Position numbers and translations under genes: made by a program. Of a DNA stretch of 64,000 bases, positions 12,671 to 24,904 are shown one piece after another. The number at the start of each line of letters is the position of its first letter. The first letter of the stretch is position 1. The notes under the pieces are model-generated. The model was given only the letters and a program-made list of their open reading frames with translations, was not told the origin of the DNA and made no database searches. Source of the stretch: Mytilus trossulus (taxonomy: Eukaryota; Mollusca; Bivalvia; Mytilida; Mytilidae); the NCBI RefSeq assembly GCF_036588685.1, contig NC_086375.1, positions 53,142,955-53,206,954 on the forward strand, written 5' to 3'.

Positions 12671-15600
12671 CTAACACCTTGTTTCTAAGGCGCCATCCTC
12701 TTGTTTGTTTTCATTGTTATTTTCTTGGATTTCATTTATATTTTGAATAGGGAGACAATTCATTATTATATTTCTTCCATTTTCTTCCAATTGTCTATTA
12801 TCAAAAGAGTTTTGTCGGATTATATTTCTTCCATTTTCTTCCAATTGTCTATTATCTAAAGAGTTTTGTCGGATTATATTTATTCCATTCTCTTCCAATT
12901 GTCTATTATCTAAAGAGTTTTGTCGGATTATATTTCTTCCATTCTCTTCCAATTGTCTATTATCTAAAGAGTTTTGTCGGTTTATATTTCTTCCATTCTC
13001 TTCCAATTGTCTATTATCTAAAGAGTTTTGTCGGTTTATATTTCTTCCATTCTCTTCCAATTGTCTATTATCTAAAGAGTTTTGTCGGTTTATATTTCTT
13101 CCATTCTCTTCCAATTGTCTATTATCTAAAGAGTTTTGTCGGTTTATATTTCTTCCATTCTCTTCCAATTGTCTATTATCTAAAGAGTTTTGTCGGTTTA
13201 TATTTCTTCCATTCTCTTCCAATTGTCTATTATCTAAAGAGTTTTGTCGGTTTATATTTCTTCCATTCTCTTCCAATTGTCTATTATCTAAAGAGTTTTG
13301 TCGGTATATATTTCTTCCATTTTCTTCTAAAGGTCTATCATCGACCGAGTTTTGTCGGTAAATTTGATCATTTATTCGGTTATTTAAATTTTCTAGCTGA
13401 ACTTTATTGTCCTGATTGCTTGGCAATGCTTTTGTCAATTTCTCCCAAAACCAGGGATCAGTAACATGAAGCGTCACATGTGTTTTTATATAATACTTAA
13501 CTTCTTCGTCCATATATACATCTTCTTGGACATCAATTATTATTACGATCATGTGATTACATTTCTGTCTGATCGACTTTTCGGACGCAGTTCGAAACGT
13601 AAATAATGACCATTCATCTTCTAAATAAGGTCCTGATAAAAGGAAAATTGTATGTCTACATATATCGATAGCGTTTAAAATATTCTCTTCTTTAGAAGCA
13701 CCAGGAATAAAATCTCGATCAGGAATATGAAGAATATATCTTTGTTCCTGTAAAATAGGTGTAAGCGTCTTTACTGCAATATTAATATCTCTGTCTGAAT
13801 AAGACAAAAAAGCATGCACTTCTTCAGTATCTAAACCATCTTCATTCTCGTAAGTTTCAAGAACAATTTTTCTTAGATTTGGAAACCTTCTTTGAATAAT
13901 GTTAGTGTACTGGGGCATTAGATAAAGAATTTTTTCAAAAAATAATTTGTCGCTTGTATTTATATATCTTCCCCTTTTTATATATCTTTTAAGGTCTTTG
14001 TTATCTATTGATTTCATCGATATTTCATGACAAACTATAATAGCATAATTTGTTCGCATATCTTTTATCTTATCCTGTGCTTCATTCCATGCTATTTTGA
14101 CAATATCAGAATCGACCAAGAAGTCTTCCGATAGCACTAAAATCATTCTTTTACTTCGCCTTACAATGCTACAGATATTTTCTTGGTATGAAAAACCGAC
14201 TACAAAATCACGTGATATTTCACAAACCATGTAAGCTTTGTCTTCTGATTCTAACGGAGCAACCACATGTTCCATTACCCAGTCCGTTAACGGTTTAGAA
14301 TGTATAATAATACAATCTATATCTTCATCTTCATCTTTTTCATCTTTGTCAAAGGGATGAAGACCGAAGTATATGAAAATTAAAACTTTCAGTTCTAATC
14401 TGAAGACGAAACCACATGCTAACATAACTATAAACAGAAGAACACACAGCGATGACGAAACACTCGGGGCAATTACATGCTTTATAGTATCAAAGGCTTC
14501 AAGACATATGAACTTGTCATCCTCCACGGATATCAACTGATGTCCTCCTTCATTACCATAAGCACATGCGACATCCATCCAATCGGACACCATATGATGA
14601 TGTTTTAAGATCCACGATTTCATCCACAGTGTGTTACAATCACATACAAAAGGATTATCTTTTATGTGAAATTGAACTCCTGATAGTCGTTGTATCAACT
14701 TTGGCAAATGTATCAAATAATTAGAATCTAAATAAAGTTTCCTTACAGCGTCTCCCAAATTATTGATAATGTCATCACTTACATCGCTTATAGAATTATG
14801 ACTTAAAATGACATCTCTAGCGCGAGCAAAATAATTCATTGTTTTAATATGTGAAATGTTATTATTTTGAAACCATAAATCTAAGGTTCCTGCAGGTAGT
14901 TTTTCTGGGAAATTTGTTAGACTTTTATTTCGACAGTCAACTATTATAATATCACTAACAGACCACCGGAAACATTTGCATTCGGATGGACAGAATTCTA
15001 CATCGACCTCGCAGTATGTTTCCTCTTCTGTCACACTAAGCAAAGGTCTCTCGTTTAACCCGATTGGTCGTTTACATTTCCAGTCAGAAAAGAAATATTC
15101 CTCTCCACTAAATGCACCCATCTGAACTTGAGATTTTATCCATTTCGAAAAAGGAATTATTCTGCAGTCACACAATATGTCGTTCTTGTCTAAGATAATG
15201 TTAAAATTTTGCAGAATCACTCTAAAGTATGTGTCCTTGTCTTTCATATCATATCCTGATCTGGTAACATTACTACCCATGTCCATTTCATTTGGTATAT
15301 CGTATCCTATTCCAGTAACATTACTACCAGTAAGGTCTATGATTCTTTTCCTGGTTTTAGTGAGTCTGTGATTAATGTCGACATTGTTTGTTGCTGTTGA
15401 TTCAACAGTACTTTCTAATAAAAATGTATAATCGACATTCTCAAGAAGAGCTCTGACATTATCAAAGTTAATATAGGTGTACCCTAAATTTACTCTCCTC
15501 AGTTGCCGTAAATAAAAAACGACTACAGGAAATTCAGAAATTGGATTATACTGTAAACCAATCTCTTCAAGATGTAAACTTAGAACAGGAAATGATTCTG

Positions 15601-16819
15601 TTGGAACAGACGTCAGCTTGTTGAATTCAAGATGTAAACTCTTCAGCTTTTCAAGTCTTGAAAATAAATCGTGAGGAAGTGATGTAAGAGCATTCGAAGA
15701 CAAATCCAAATTAATGAGGTTCCTCTGATCACGGAATGTGTCCTTGTCCAGATTTGATAATGAACAGTTCCTCAAATTCAAATTCCTTAAATCGTTTAAT
15801 CCGTAGAAAGAACTAGCCGGAATTTTTTCTAATAAATTTTCACTTAAATCTAAACTTTGTAAACCAATGAGTTTTGTAAATGTAAATTCGTTTATATATC
15901 TTAGGTTGTTATGTTTAATTGATATCATATCTAATCTTCCTGAAAATTCGAAGGTTCGTAAGTCGATGATTTCATTAAAGTTAAGGTTTAAATAGCGTCT
16001 GAAAACATTACTAGGAACTTGTAAATGATAAGGTACTGTGTAATGATTATCTTGGTAAACTGATCGCGATAAATTGTAACCTATGATTTCTGGTTCATCA
16101 TTCCATGGAAATTCTGGAGGAATTGATAATTTGTTCTTTTCCAATTCTAATGTTTGGATATTCGGAAATTTTCTTTTGAATTCGTTTGGAAATACTGTTA
16201 AACCTTGAGATGATAATGATAATTCTGAAATTCTTGGAAAAACATTAGTGCAGTTGAATATTTCAATCATATTAGATGTTGTGGAATTAGGTGGCGTAGT
16301 TAATGCTATAGCTTTTACACGTTCCAGACCCGCACAGCTTGACATATTTCTAGAATAAGATAAACATGCTTCCTTCCTAGGATCATACTTATTTTGATGC
16401 ATGGTAATGACCAACAAAGTTGTAGCACTGGTAAATTGTTGAATGTCATATTGCCCTATAGTACACCTTGTAACCTGTATATAAGCAAGAATATTTGAAT
16501 ATTTTTTGCCCTCATATTCTGTCAGAAATATCGGATGAACTTGACCACATCGAAAGATGAAAACGACTATATTTTCCGTGTCTTCGCTTAAGTTGAACTC
16601 ATTGAAGTATTCTGTTGTGTTAACATAACAACCTTCAAGAAGATTGTCTGGAACTTTGATATGATACAGTATTGCTGTCGTAGATAAACTTTTGCCTTTT
16701 CTATTTAATATATTCATTGGAGGTAGTTGCTTTTTCCGAATGAAGCATTTTGGTTTCTGACAAGCAAATCCTGTTGTTACAATTGTCATTAACAGCATGC
16801 AATGGATGATATAGTTCAT
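12671..16819 (-). CDS. Toll-like receptor with two TIR domains
   Basis: A 1382-residue type I membrane receptor in one uninterrupted coding exon. An N-terminal signal peptide (about 1-19) precedes an ectodomain with leucine-rich repeats (about 200-470), a first LRRCT (CDC at about 550), an LRRNT starting CPSECKCF at about 610, a few more LRRs and a second LRRCT (CDCNTLW at about 728). This is the multiple-cysteine-cluster layout of Toll-type receptors. One membrane span lies at about 785-812. TIR 1 (about 831-965) is degenerate: box 1 is CIIIHSK, the BB loop reads RDFVVG without the usual proline, and box 3 has FF. TIR 2 (about 999-1135) is canonical, with HAFLSYSD, RDFIPGAS and a DPWFWEKL box 3. 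The tail (about 1147-1355) is eleven 18-residue repeats. Twin-TIR TLRs are known in molluscs. Expected role: pathogen sensing and TIR-adaptor signalling. The start is supported by the signal peptide. Confidence 0.93.
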   Translation of the reverse strand: MNYIIHCMLLMTIVTTGFACQKPKCFIRKKQLPPMNILNRKGKSLSTTAILYHIKVPDNLLEGCYVNTTEYFNEFNLSEDTENIVVFIFRCGQVHPIFLTEYEGKKYSNILAYIQVTRCTIGQYDIQQFTSATTLLVITMHQNKYDPRKEACLSYSRNMSSCAGLERVKAIALTTPPNSTTSNMIEIFNCTNVFPRISELSLSSQGLTVFPNEFKRKFPNIQTLELEKNKLSIPPEFPWNDEPEIIGYNLSRSVYQDNHYTVPYHLQVPSNVFRRYLNLNFNEIIDLRTFEFSGRLDMISIKHNNLRYINEFTFTKLIGLQSLDLSENLLEKIPASSFYGLNDLRNLNLRNCSLSNLDKDTFRDQRNLINLDLSSNALTSLPHDLFSRLEKLKSLHLEFNKLTSVPTESFPVLSLHLEEIGLQYNPISEFPVVVFYLRQLRRVNLGYTYINFDNVRALLENVDYTFLLESTVESTATNNVDINHRLTKTRKRIIDLTGSNVTGIGYDIPNEMDMGSNVTRSGYDMKDKDTYFRVILQNFNIILDKNDILCDCRIIPFSKWIKSQVQMGAFSGEEYFFSDWKCKRPIGLNERPLLSVTEEETYCEVDVEFCPSECKCFRWSVSDIIIVDCRNKSLTNFPEKLPAGTLDLWFQNNNISHIKTMNYFARARDVILSHNSISDVSDDIINNLGDAVRKLYLDSNYLIHLPKLIQRLSGVQFHIKDNPFVCDCNTLWMKSWILKHHHMVSDWMDVACAYGNEGGHQLISVEDDKFICLEAFDTIKHVIAPSVSSSLCVLLFIVMLACGFVFRLELKVLIFIYFGLHPFDKDEKDEDEDIDCIIIHSKPLTDWVMEHVVAPLESEDKAYMVCEISRDFVVGFSYQENICSIVRRSKRMILVLSEDFLVDSDIVKIAWNEAQDKIKDMRTNYAIIVCHEISMKSIDNKDLKRYIKRGRYINTSDKLFFEKILYLMPQYTNIIQRRFPNLRKIVLETYENEDGLDTEEVHAFLSYSDRDINIAVKTLTPILQEQRYILHIPDRDFIPGASKEENILNAIDICRHTIFLLSGPYLEDEWSLFTFRTASEKSIRQKCNHMIVIIIDVQEDVYMDEEVKYYIKTHVTLHVTDPWFWEKLTKALPSNQDNKVQLENLNNRINDQIYRQNSVDDRPLEENGRNIYRQNSLDNRQLEENGRNINRQNSLDNRQLEENGRNINRQNSLDNRQLEENGRNINRQNSLDNRQLEENGRNINRQNSLDNRQLEENGRNINRQNSLDNRQLEENGRNINRQNSLDNRQLEENGRNIIRQNSLDNRQLEENGINIIRQNSLDNRQLEENGRNIIRQNSFDNRQLEENGRNIIMNCLPIQNINEIQENNNENKQEDGALETRC
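12763..13357 (-). repeat. 54-bp coding minisatellite, 11 copies
   Basis: Eleven in-frame 54-bp units in the 3' coding part of the Toll-like receptor. Each encodes a version of RQNSLDNRQLEENGRNIN. The middle copies are essentially identical and the edge copies carry substitutions (RQNSVDDRP at one end, RQNSFDNRQ at the other), as expected of unequal exchange. The frame is kept in every copy. Confidence 0.95.
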
Positions 16820-16858
16820 CTTTTTTCAAATACGCCGTTCCATGTTGCAGTTAGAAAT
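16820..16858 (-). other. TLR 5'UTR with splice acceptor and minimal uORF
   Basis: Read on the minus strand, TGATTTTAATTACAG places an acceptor AG at 16860-16859, so the exon would start at 16858, 39 bases before the receptor ATG. That leader holds an upstream ATG at 16843-16841 followed by four codons and TGA (16828-16826), a 5-codon uORF that ends 6 bases before the main start. The upstream noncoding exon was not located. Confidence 0.5.
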
Positions 16859-16898
16859 CTGTAATTAAAATCAATGTTTTTATATACAGTATAATGTG

Positions 16899-17033
<135 letters not shown>

Positions 17034-20000
17034 CTTCAAAGGGGTCTCTTCGTATAATGTTAACAATATGAATAAAACATAATTGATCTACTATTACAGA
17101 CATGTAAACAACAGAAGTATATAAAGTAATAAAACAACAACAACAAAAACAAAAACACCCATGGTATACATTGGGGCTTAACTTATAAACTTCACACTTT
17201 TAAAAATATAATGTGATGATCAACTTAGACAAAGTAAACGTACCAATTTCCCTACAATGTTTTGTAAACCTTGACTATAAATAAAATCATAATAGATACC
17301 AGGACTAAATTTGGTATATACGCCAAACGCCCGTTTCGTCTTCAATCTTATTTGTTTGCCTTTCATATTTACTAATAATCATAGTTAACCAATTTCTCTG
17401 TTTTCTGAGGTTATATAAACATTATTTATATGTTATATGTAAAAATAATCCTTAATGCACATTATGTCAGCTGTAGTGCTTTTAAAAAAACGTATTCGAT
17501 ATTATCATATATATACTTCGTCTAATATTAATCCACAAAATGATAGAGTGGAACCCTTGTAACAACATGCAGTGGCAGCTCTTCAAGGATTGTGTCTAGA
17601 GAAATATAACTATGAGTACATGTCGTAAATACTCACCTGAATCAATATCAAATAATGAATTGAATTTACATTTATTCGTGTAATGAGGGACTATTTTATA
17701 TATTTCTATCATATTCAAATGTATTGTGACATTTCTGTTAATGACATCTATCATTTACATGTCAAATAAAAACATAATAAGTGTAGGACGATCCAATGTG
17801 CTTTAAGTATCCGTCTATAAGAAATTGAATTGATACGGAAGTCTTAAAATAATCACGATTATAGTTCTACACTATATAGATTACAACAAGATAAATGTGA
17901 ATGATAAACGAACTACAAATTAGGGGCTTTTTGTAAACATATAAAAGAGAAATTAAGTAAAACTCGTGCATATTTGTTTATTTATTGATTTTATAAAATG
18001 AAGTATGAGCATTGTTAACGCATTTTTTTGTTTAATATTCAACATTTTTATATTTTTGATGTATGCCTGTAATTAATACTTCAAATGATATACAAACATT
18101 TCAGTTTAGACTTGTTTTTCTTATTTATGTTATTAAACATAAACATTTAAATGTTTTTGAAACAACATTATTAGCAGAAAATAGATCTAAAGCGTTGTTT
18201 ATAAAAGAAAAACATCTGACATGAAACTTACAACTCATTGTGTATATGAATGGAAAAAAACGATCGGGAAATAAAAAAAAAAACAATCGGGAAATAAAAC
18301 TTTGACAGATTATAAAAACAAACCTAATACGATTAGGCGTCAATCTGTTATACTTAATCACTACAAAGACAGTGAGTTATGTTGCTTTCGTCGTGTTTTG
18401 GTAATTAATATCTTTGTCACAAGAATTGTACATTATAGCGTGGTTGTTGTTTTAACAAAGAAACATCTCCCTACAAAGATTTTTGTCGTCTCCTAACTAT
18501 CGACATTCGATGTAAATATAAGTTAATATAAGAATATAACATTGCAAGGTCATGTTATAAAATCATTTGTTTTAGTGTAATCATATCTTATTGTAGAATT
18601 CATTATGCATAGCTACAAGTGTAAAGAAATACGATAAAAACTAGTAAGTCAAAATGAGGAAGCGAGATTTATTCCGTCAAAAACTGTATATACAACTGCA
18701 AGACACACAAATGAACAGCATAATGCAGTCATTCTAATAGAAAGTGTCGTATATTTGTATTTTATTCTGATATGAAGGTAATTAAACAAATGTTTGTTAA
18801 CAATAAAATTATCCTAAAGAAAATCCTTTCAAACAACACCTTCAAATAATATAAAACCGAGTAAACCAGTTGGTATTCTTCCCGTTAAAGTCTAACACTA
18901 TGGGTTTAAATCATTTGCATCATTCCTCTAATACGTCAGCTCACTTATTTTTAAAGATACTTTTGATTTATTAAGTTATTACATTGCAATTTTGACAGCT
19001 TTTATTTATTTAATGCCTTGAATTGTTTTTAAAAAGAAATACGAAAAATACGACAAGGATGTCCATTACTTCGTTTGGTTTAAAATATATTTGTTATGGC
19101 AATCTATTTGAATGCATTGTGTTATTTGTCTCTGTTTAATTCAGTGTTTACATACCTCTTATTGAATATCGCTATTGATTTCCTATCTTTTTATATTTGA
19201 ATCAGGTTTTACGAGTCGCATTTCCTGTGTTAACCTCACAATTTATTGTATACATGAAAGTATAGCTACCTCATCTCTTGTCATATAAGTTCATGATAAA
19301 TTGTTTTATGCTTGTATACATGTATATATACAATGTGGGTTATGTACAATAATATGTTATATAAGTTTTTCTAGCACTTCTTAGTTGTAAAAGTTTGTCA
19401 GTATTAAAATAAAATAATTTTTGTATGTTTGATTAATTAAATTGTCCTTCGAATTTTTTCTTCTTCTTTAATACCGTGTTATTGAATTAGTATTTTAGCT
19501 GTTAGCAATTTTTAAAGTGGAGACTGTTTCGAGATTACACCAACGAGCTGAACCCATATTACAAATTGTTTTTGACAAATTGTTTTTCTATTTTTAGTGA
19601 AGAATAAATTTCATAAGATGTGATACATACTTAAATGATGTATTTTCACTTGTTCAAATCGACTAGATTAGCACACAATTCAAGATTCGTGTGAAAGAAA
19701 GGAAAATAATTATGGTTATGTCCAGTCAGTAATATTTATATAGATATGACTACGAGACATACCCACTACCTTCCACCAAACAAGGTCGAGGCTTCATATG
19801 TATACATATGATGTTTAGACGAGTTGCATATGTATATGATATATACTATTATATTTGAGAAAACTGAAAAATAGTCACATAAAGACGTAGCAAATATCAA
19901 TTACTTTATAAAGGCATTTTAATTGTCCCTCCACTACTGTGATCTCATATCGGCAAACTATGATTTAATATCGACCAACAAAAGTAGCTCATAGCTTTAT

Positions 20001-21043
20001 GGTTAACGCCAAAATACTATTTTGATTTATAAATTAAGGAAATTAGATAAGTCGTTACAATATCGTTTTTAGCATATCTCTAGAGTCCAATATTGATTTA
20101 AAGTTCTAAGAAGGTCAAAAAGTGTTGTTTTTTTCAGGCGAAAGTAATACTGGCATATGTTCTGTATGGTATATGTAATATTTCCAAATGGAAAGATCAT
20201 TAGCAAGAACCATGAATATCTGACCTTGCAATTAACAAACAATTAAAATATTTGCACCTGATGTCAACCACATTCTAAATAGTACTCCCTGTTACGTTTT
20301 CGGAAACTTTTTTTCAATGAAACAGGTGTTTTTAAAAGTCCACAATACAGCTATTAATATCTTCAATATAATAAAGAAAAAGGTCCATATTTGTAAACAT
20401 ATATCCTGTAACATATTCTTAAGGCTGAAAGATAAATTAGATACTTACCTTATTATCTTCACCTTTAATTATGTATGATATTATAAGTAGATAAATCATC
20501 TGCGGTCTACTTACTTAAGGTGCTGTGTCAAATGTGAAGTCATTAAGCGTAACATCTTTCATATACATATATACATATAAGCGAAACGTTTCTAGAGAGA
20601 GAAAAAAAATGTTTTTATCTTCTACCAGTATGTTATACAATACTTTTTTTTCTTTAATGTATTTTATGTTTTGGTTGCTCATCTCAATTTGTAAATATAA
20701 CAACAAGATCCTGACTTAGGACAGGTGCATACATTTTTTGTACTTTTATATATATATTATTTTTACATTTTGTAATTGATGTTGCTACTGCACAGGCATT
20801 ATAGAGTTTTTAGTATTGTTCGTACTTTTTTTTTATATCAACTGTCTTGTTTAATGTGTTGTCAAGATCTTACAACTTCCTCTTAGTTTCGTGTCTCTAA
20901 AATTGCATTTTCAAGATGTTTTATCAACTTTTTTTGAAGAAAGTTGCACTCATCCTAGACTACTTTGAAACACACGGAGGACAATAAACTACAATAAAAA
21001 TCAATTGACACTATCTTTTGAATTGCATTACAATTCAATGTAG
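17034..21043. other. Long AT-rich stretch upstream of the TLR
   Basis: No supported gene. It probably holds the unseen upstream leader exon(s) and promoter of the receptor. A small A-repeat fragment (ACGCCAAACGCCCGTTTCGTC) is at about 17321-17341, a short duplicated phrase (CGATCGGGAAATAAA type) at about 18260-18298, and a short dispersed phrase TCCTGACTTAGGACAGGTGC at about 20709-20728. Confidence 0.45.
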
Positions 21044-21210
21044 AGCCTAGGTTGTCGAAAGGTCTAGCGCGGCGGGCAAAGTGCAAGGTGAGTTAGAGCC
21101 ACAATATCTCAGTAGCATGAGTTCTAATTCCAGCAAAGGAAGAACAAAAATTTGCTTCTGCAAATTTACAGATCTTACATTGTTGGGCTGATATTTAGAC
21201 AAATTGTATA
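21044..21210 (+). mobile_element. tRNA-derived SINE, diverged copy
   Basis: Shares the order of the SINE copies at 53.7-55.7 kb: a GCCTAGGTTGTCG start, A-box-like GGTCTAGCGCGGCGG, a decayed B box (GAGTTCTAATTCC), then the hairpin AAATTTGC-TTCT-GCAAATTT and tail ACATTGTTGGGCTGATATTTAG. The stem of the hairpin is intact although the loop differs from the other copies. Confidence 0.75.
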
Positions 21211-21339
21211 TTAATATCTAACTTCATTGATTTTCAGATAGTTGATCCAATATGTTCTTTGTATCCGGTTCTTCAGTCTGACGACAACCATGATGGAGAC
21301 TATGAAAAAAGTAAAATCACAAACATACTGAACTCAAAG

Positions 21340-21540
21340 GAAAACCAATTCGGAAAGTCCATAATCACATGGCAAAATCAAATAACAAAACACATAAAAA
21401 ACGAATGGACAAGAACTGTCATATTCCTTATTTGGTACAGGCATTTTCAAATGTAGAAAATGGTGAATTAAACCTGGTTTTATAGCTCTAACCCTCTCAC
21501 TTTGATGACAGTCTCACCAAATTCCGATTTATTTACAATG
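21340..21540 (+). repeat. Dispersed repeat, family 3
   Basis: Carries phrases AACGAATGGACAAGAACTGTCATATTCC and CTAACCCTCTCACTT..GACAGTC in short form. The same phrases recur in order at about 33230-33420 and 50740-50960. It has no coding capacity. Confidence 0.55.
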
Positions 21541-22307
21541 AAATAGAGGTTGAAGATACCAAGATAAAAAATAAATCAAAAGAAACTGGCAGTTCATTGC
21601 AAAATACAAAAGGTAATGAAAAAAGAAGAAAAAAAAAGTAAAAATACTAAACGATCTTTACCAAATAATGGCTTGATATCATGTGTTCTGGAAAGGTAAG
21701 CAGGTCTTCTTTACTAGAGACACCGTAAAACTTCTGAACGGACGGTTTCTAAACAAAAATCAGAGGTATAATTTAAACTACTAGTATATGTATAGAAATA
21801 ATTGTCGAATGACAGTCCTAGTTATTCAATTTTGGCTAAAAATGGTGGGTTGAACCAAGTTGTTTTGGAACGGTTGTATGCCCTAACACTGTTGGAGCTA
21901 ATGTTGACCTTATAATAATATCACAATTGATTGAGAATTAGATTTAGGGGGGGGGGGACATCGCCTTTTTATATACATTATATAAAAAATTATAACAAAA
22001 CCTGACCAAAACTAATACAAAGCAATACATACTACTGACAAATTTTCAACTAATATAAATCTTTACAAATGTTTAAATTCGATCTTGTGAGAGCGAAGTT
22101 CCCGTCTGGTAACTAAATCATTATACTGTTATCTATGCTTTGGTTAATTTTAAATTATTGTCTTTTACTTTTGCTTATTAACTTTGTCTATATGCCATTT
22201 TGTGTTTTTTGTTGAAACAGTCACTTTTTCATATTGATTTAGAACATATTACGATTATGACTGTTGTACCCATTTTGTTACGTTTTTACATACTATGACT
22301 GTTTGGT
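21541..22307. other. Noncoding DNA
   Basis: A short piece at about 21655-21720 resembles the 3' region of the reverse-transcriptase family seen at 39760. A 10-base G run is at about 21949-21958. No gene seen. Confidence 0.4.
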
Positions 22308-22950
22308 ATGTTCACACACTTTTGTCAATATAATCAAATTCAATGTGACTGTTTTACCGGTGAGAGGTTAAGCTACATAAAATCAGGTTTAGTTCATAAT
22401 TGTCAGCATAAGGCTATACCTGTACTAAGTCAGGCAGAAATCCTTGATATAGAGAGAAAAAAGAAGAGACCATCAAAAACAGAGGCAAAACAGATCAGAT
22501 TCGTTAGAGAGGGAGATACTGGACATGCAACAAAGTCTCAACAGAACTTCATCTTGGACAAGGGCAGTGAATGGAACATGAGAGCTGACATTGGAAAGAA
22601 GCTTGTGTTTCCAGAATGCGTACAGACAACCCTACGCCCAGACATTGTAGTGTGGTCACAGCCGTCAAAGATGATAGTTGCAATAGAACTGACAGTTCCT
22701 TGGGAAGAGAGATGTGAAGAGGCATACCAGCGGAAGAAGGAAAAGTATACAGAGCTGATGACAACATGTAGAGAGAGAGGTTGGAAAGCATGGCTGTTCC
22801 CAGTAGAAGTAGGCTGCAGAGGTTTTCCTGCACAGTCAGTATGAAGGATGCTACAGGCAATGGGAATAGTTGGAAAGGCAAGAAAGACAACAGTAAGACA
22901 GCTAGGGGAAGCAGCAGAGCGTTCATCTTGATGGTTATGGCATCGCCGAG
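22308..22950 (+). pseudogene. 5'-truncated LINE reverse transcriptase C-terminus
   Basis: The open part (22308-22844) encodes the region downstream of the reverse-transcriptase domain of a non-LTR retrotransposon type common in marine invertebrates. Recognisable blocks are LGKKLVFPE-like (IGKKLVFPECVQT), LRPDIVVWS, AIELTVPWEERCEEAYQRKK and VEVGCRGFPAQSV. The family's next block continues in another frame from about 22843 (MLQAMGIVGKARKTTVRQLG, EAAERSS, stop, WLWHRRDDLSWKP), showing one frameshift and one nonsense change. No catalytic RT domain or endonuclease precedes it. It is a dead 3' fragment; the antisense frames over it are shadows. Confidence 0.8.
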
Positions 22951-23379
22951 ATGATCTGAGCTGGAAGCCGAGTGCTGATGAGTAGAGGTTTGGCCACCTC
23001 TACTGACCCGCCAACCGGAGGATGTAATGGTACAGGGTCGAAACATCTGGTGAAGGTTGGAACCATCTGAAGACATCAAAGCACCCGGCAGAGAGCGACA
23101 GGGATTCAAATATGAAGAAAGATGAGCAGTCAAGAGAATATGACAGCAGAAAAGCAGAATACCACCATCTGTAAGTAATAATCAATGATAGTTGTTTCGA
23201 TTCGTCAGATATGTTTGAGGTTTTGATTTTGTCATTTTACAAAGGAATTTCCCTCGGAGTTCTGTATTTGTTATTTTACTTTTTAAATGTACATGACTTG
23301 GGACAGGTACATACAGATTGGAACAGATATGATGCTTTAGTTATTGAATATTGGAATTTAAAAAAGGAACATGTGGTAC

Positions 23380-23770
23380 AAATGCGTATGAGACAATTTT
23401 CCATTACAGACCAAAGAACATAGAATTTACCAACCATAACACCGTAGGACATACACCAATTAGCAACATCTATTGCACATTGCAAGTTGTATCAGACCCA
23501 TTTAAACGTTCAGACAAGAAAACTAACAACCAGATTTATGTAAATAAACAACAAAACCCCCAGTCCTCCCTTTAACCTGGGACATTGAGGTAACAGCACA
23601 ACAAGCTATAAAATCAGTTGAACTTATTTATAGATTGACACAAAGCACACAACTGGACTTAATTGTTACAAAACACCGATCTGAGAGTAATTGAAGTTAC
23701 AAAAAGCTAGTAGAAAGTCAATAACAACTACTAGTAACAGTATAATCATGTACCGAAGACTAGTTTGTCC
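23380..23770. repeat. Dispersed repeat, family 2 copy
   Basis: Second copy of the 7015-7510 repeat: TATGAGACAATTTTCCATTA, then CCTGGGACATTGAGGTAACAG, AAAGCACACAAC and GTCAATAACAACTACTAG in the same order. Strongly diverged. Confidence 0.55.
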
Positions 23771-23959
23771 ACCATTACGCATCGAACGGATTTTGTGCGA
23801 TGACGCCATAAACAGTCAGAAAAAAACACGATCTTGCGCAATGCCAGAATAAGCAGGTAAAGATTATTTCTGTTGTCTGTTATCTAGTTTGTAGTCCTTG
23901 TTAAAATAATATGTATTACAGTGTACTCATGGTTATCGGACAACGGTTTAAAGGAATTA

Positions 23960-24175
23960 TAACTTTCACTTGATAATATTCGACCCGAACTGAACGATAC
24001 TTGAATCTTTGCAATTGAAAAAGTTATCCGACCTATTACTTGATCAGTCTGAAACAGTATTAACATATTCGCGACCTATTTTTTTTTTCTCTCAGTCAGA
24101 ACCATACTCTTCCAAAAGTCTAAATCAAACGCGATCAAAGTCTGAACAATACTCGATCAATCTGAGCAATACTTT
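23960..24175. repeat. Degenerate 20-24-bp motif array, left
   Basis: Loose tandem iterations of a motif close to GTCTGAACCATACTCGACC (for example AGTCAGAACCATACTC and GTCTGAACAATACTCGATC). The reverse complement of the same motif is iterated at 25845-26060. Confidence 0.5.
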
Positions 24176-24904
24176 AACAAATAACCTCTGCTTTTTTGTT
24201 ACATTGAACTGTTTACTAATATAAATTCTAAAATACTGCAACTATTTTTAATTTCCGTTATTAAAAAACTCAATTTATTTCACTTGACTGGGCGGAGTTT
24301 AACCGGTTCGCTCATAATAAACCAGTCCATCTGTAGATAGGTATTTTAGTATAAACTCATCAATGAAGTGTCCAGTCATTCTTTTGTAAATTCCTTTGAT
24401 GACACTGATAGGTGATTAGAAATCAGTCATAGTTATAACGGTAATCATCCTTATCACACACATCTTCAAATAGACTGTCCTTATGCAAATTAAAACGTAA
24501 GCTCCGCCCGATCAGTTGAAATAACATTGGTAATACTTTCCTATTCATCAAATATGTTACATCTTCAACTGAGATTATAATTATAGACAAAACATTTAAT
24601 TGTACATTAGACATTAGACATTATTAGACATTAGACATTATTTTATTTTTCCAATCATGGGCCCTTGTCAGGCAAGATACAGAAACATCATAATACAATG
24701 ATTATATAAACATTAGTGAAATACACAATAAGTAATACACAAATAATAAATTAATAATATGAGCAATGTAGGATATGATTATAGTAAGAGACATTGAGTG
24801 TAATGAGGCCGATTTAATATTAAAAGGATATGATATTAAGTTTATTTAAAAATACGGAAACTAAAAAATAGTAAAAATAGAACCGGGAATATAGTATCTC
24901 AATC

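Noticed and set aside
22549..23133. 194-codon minus-strand frame
   Set aside because: Antisense shadow of the LINE reverse-transcriptase relic, which has recognisable conserved blocks on the plus strand.
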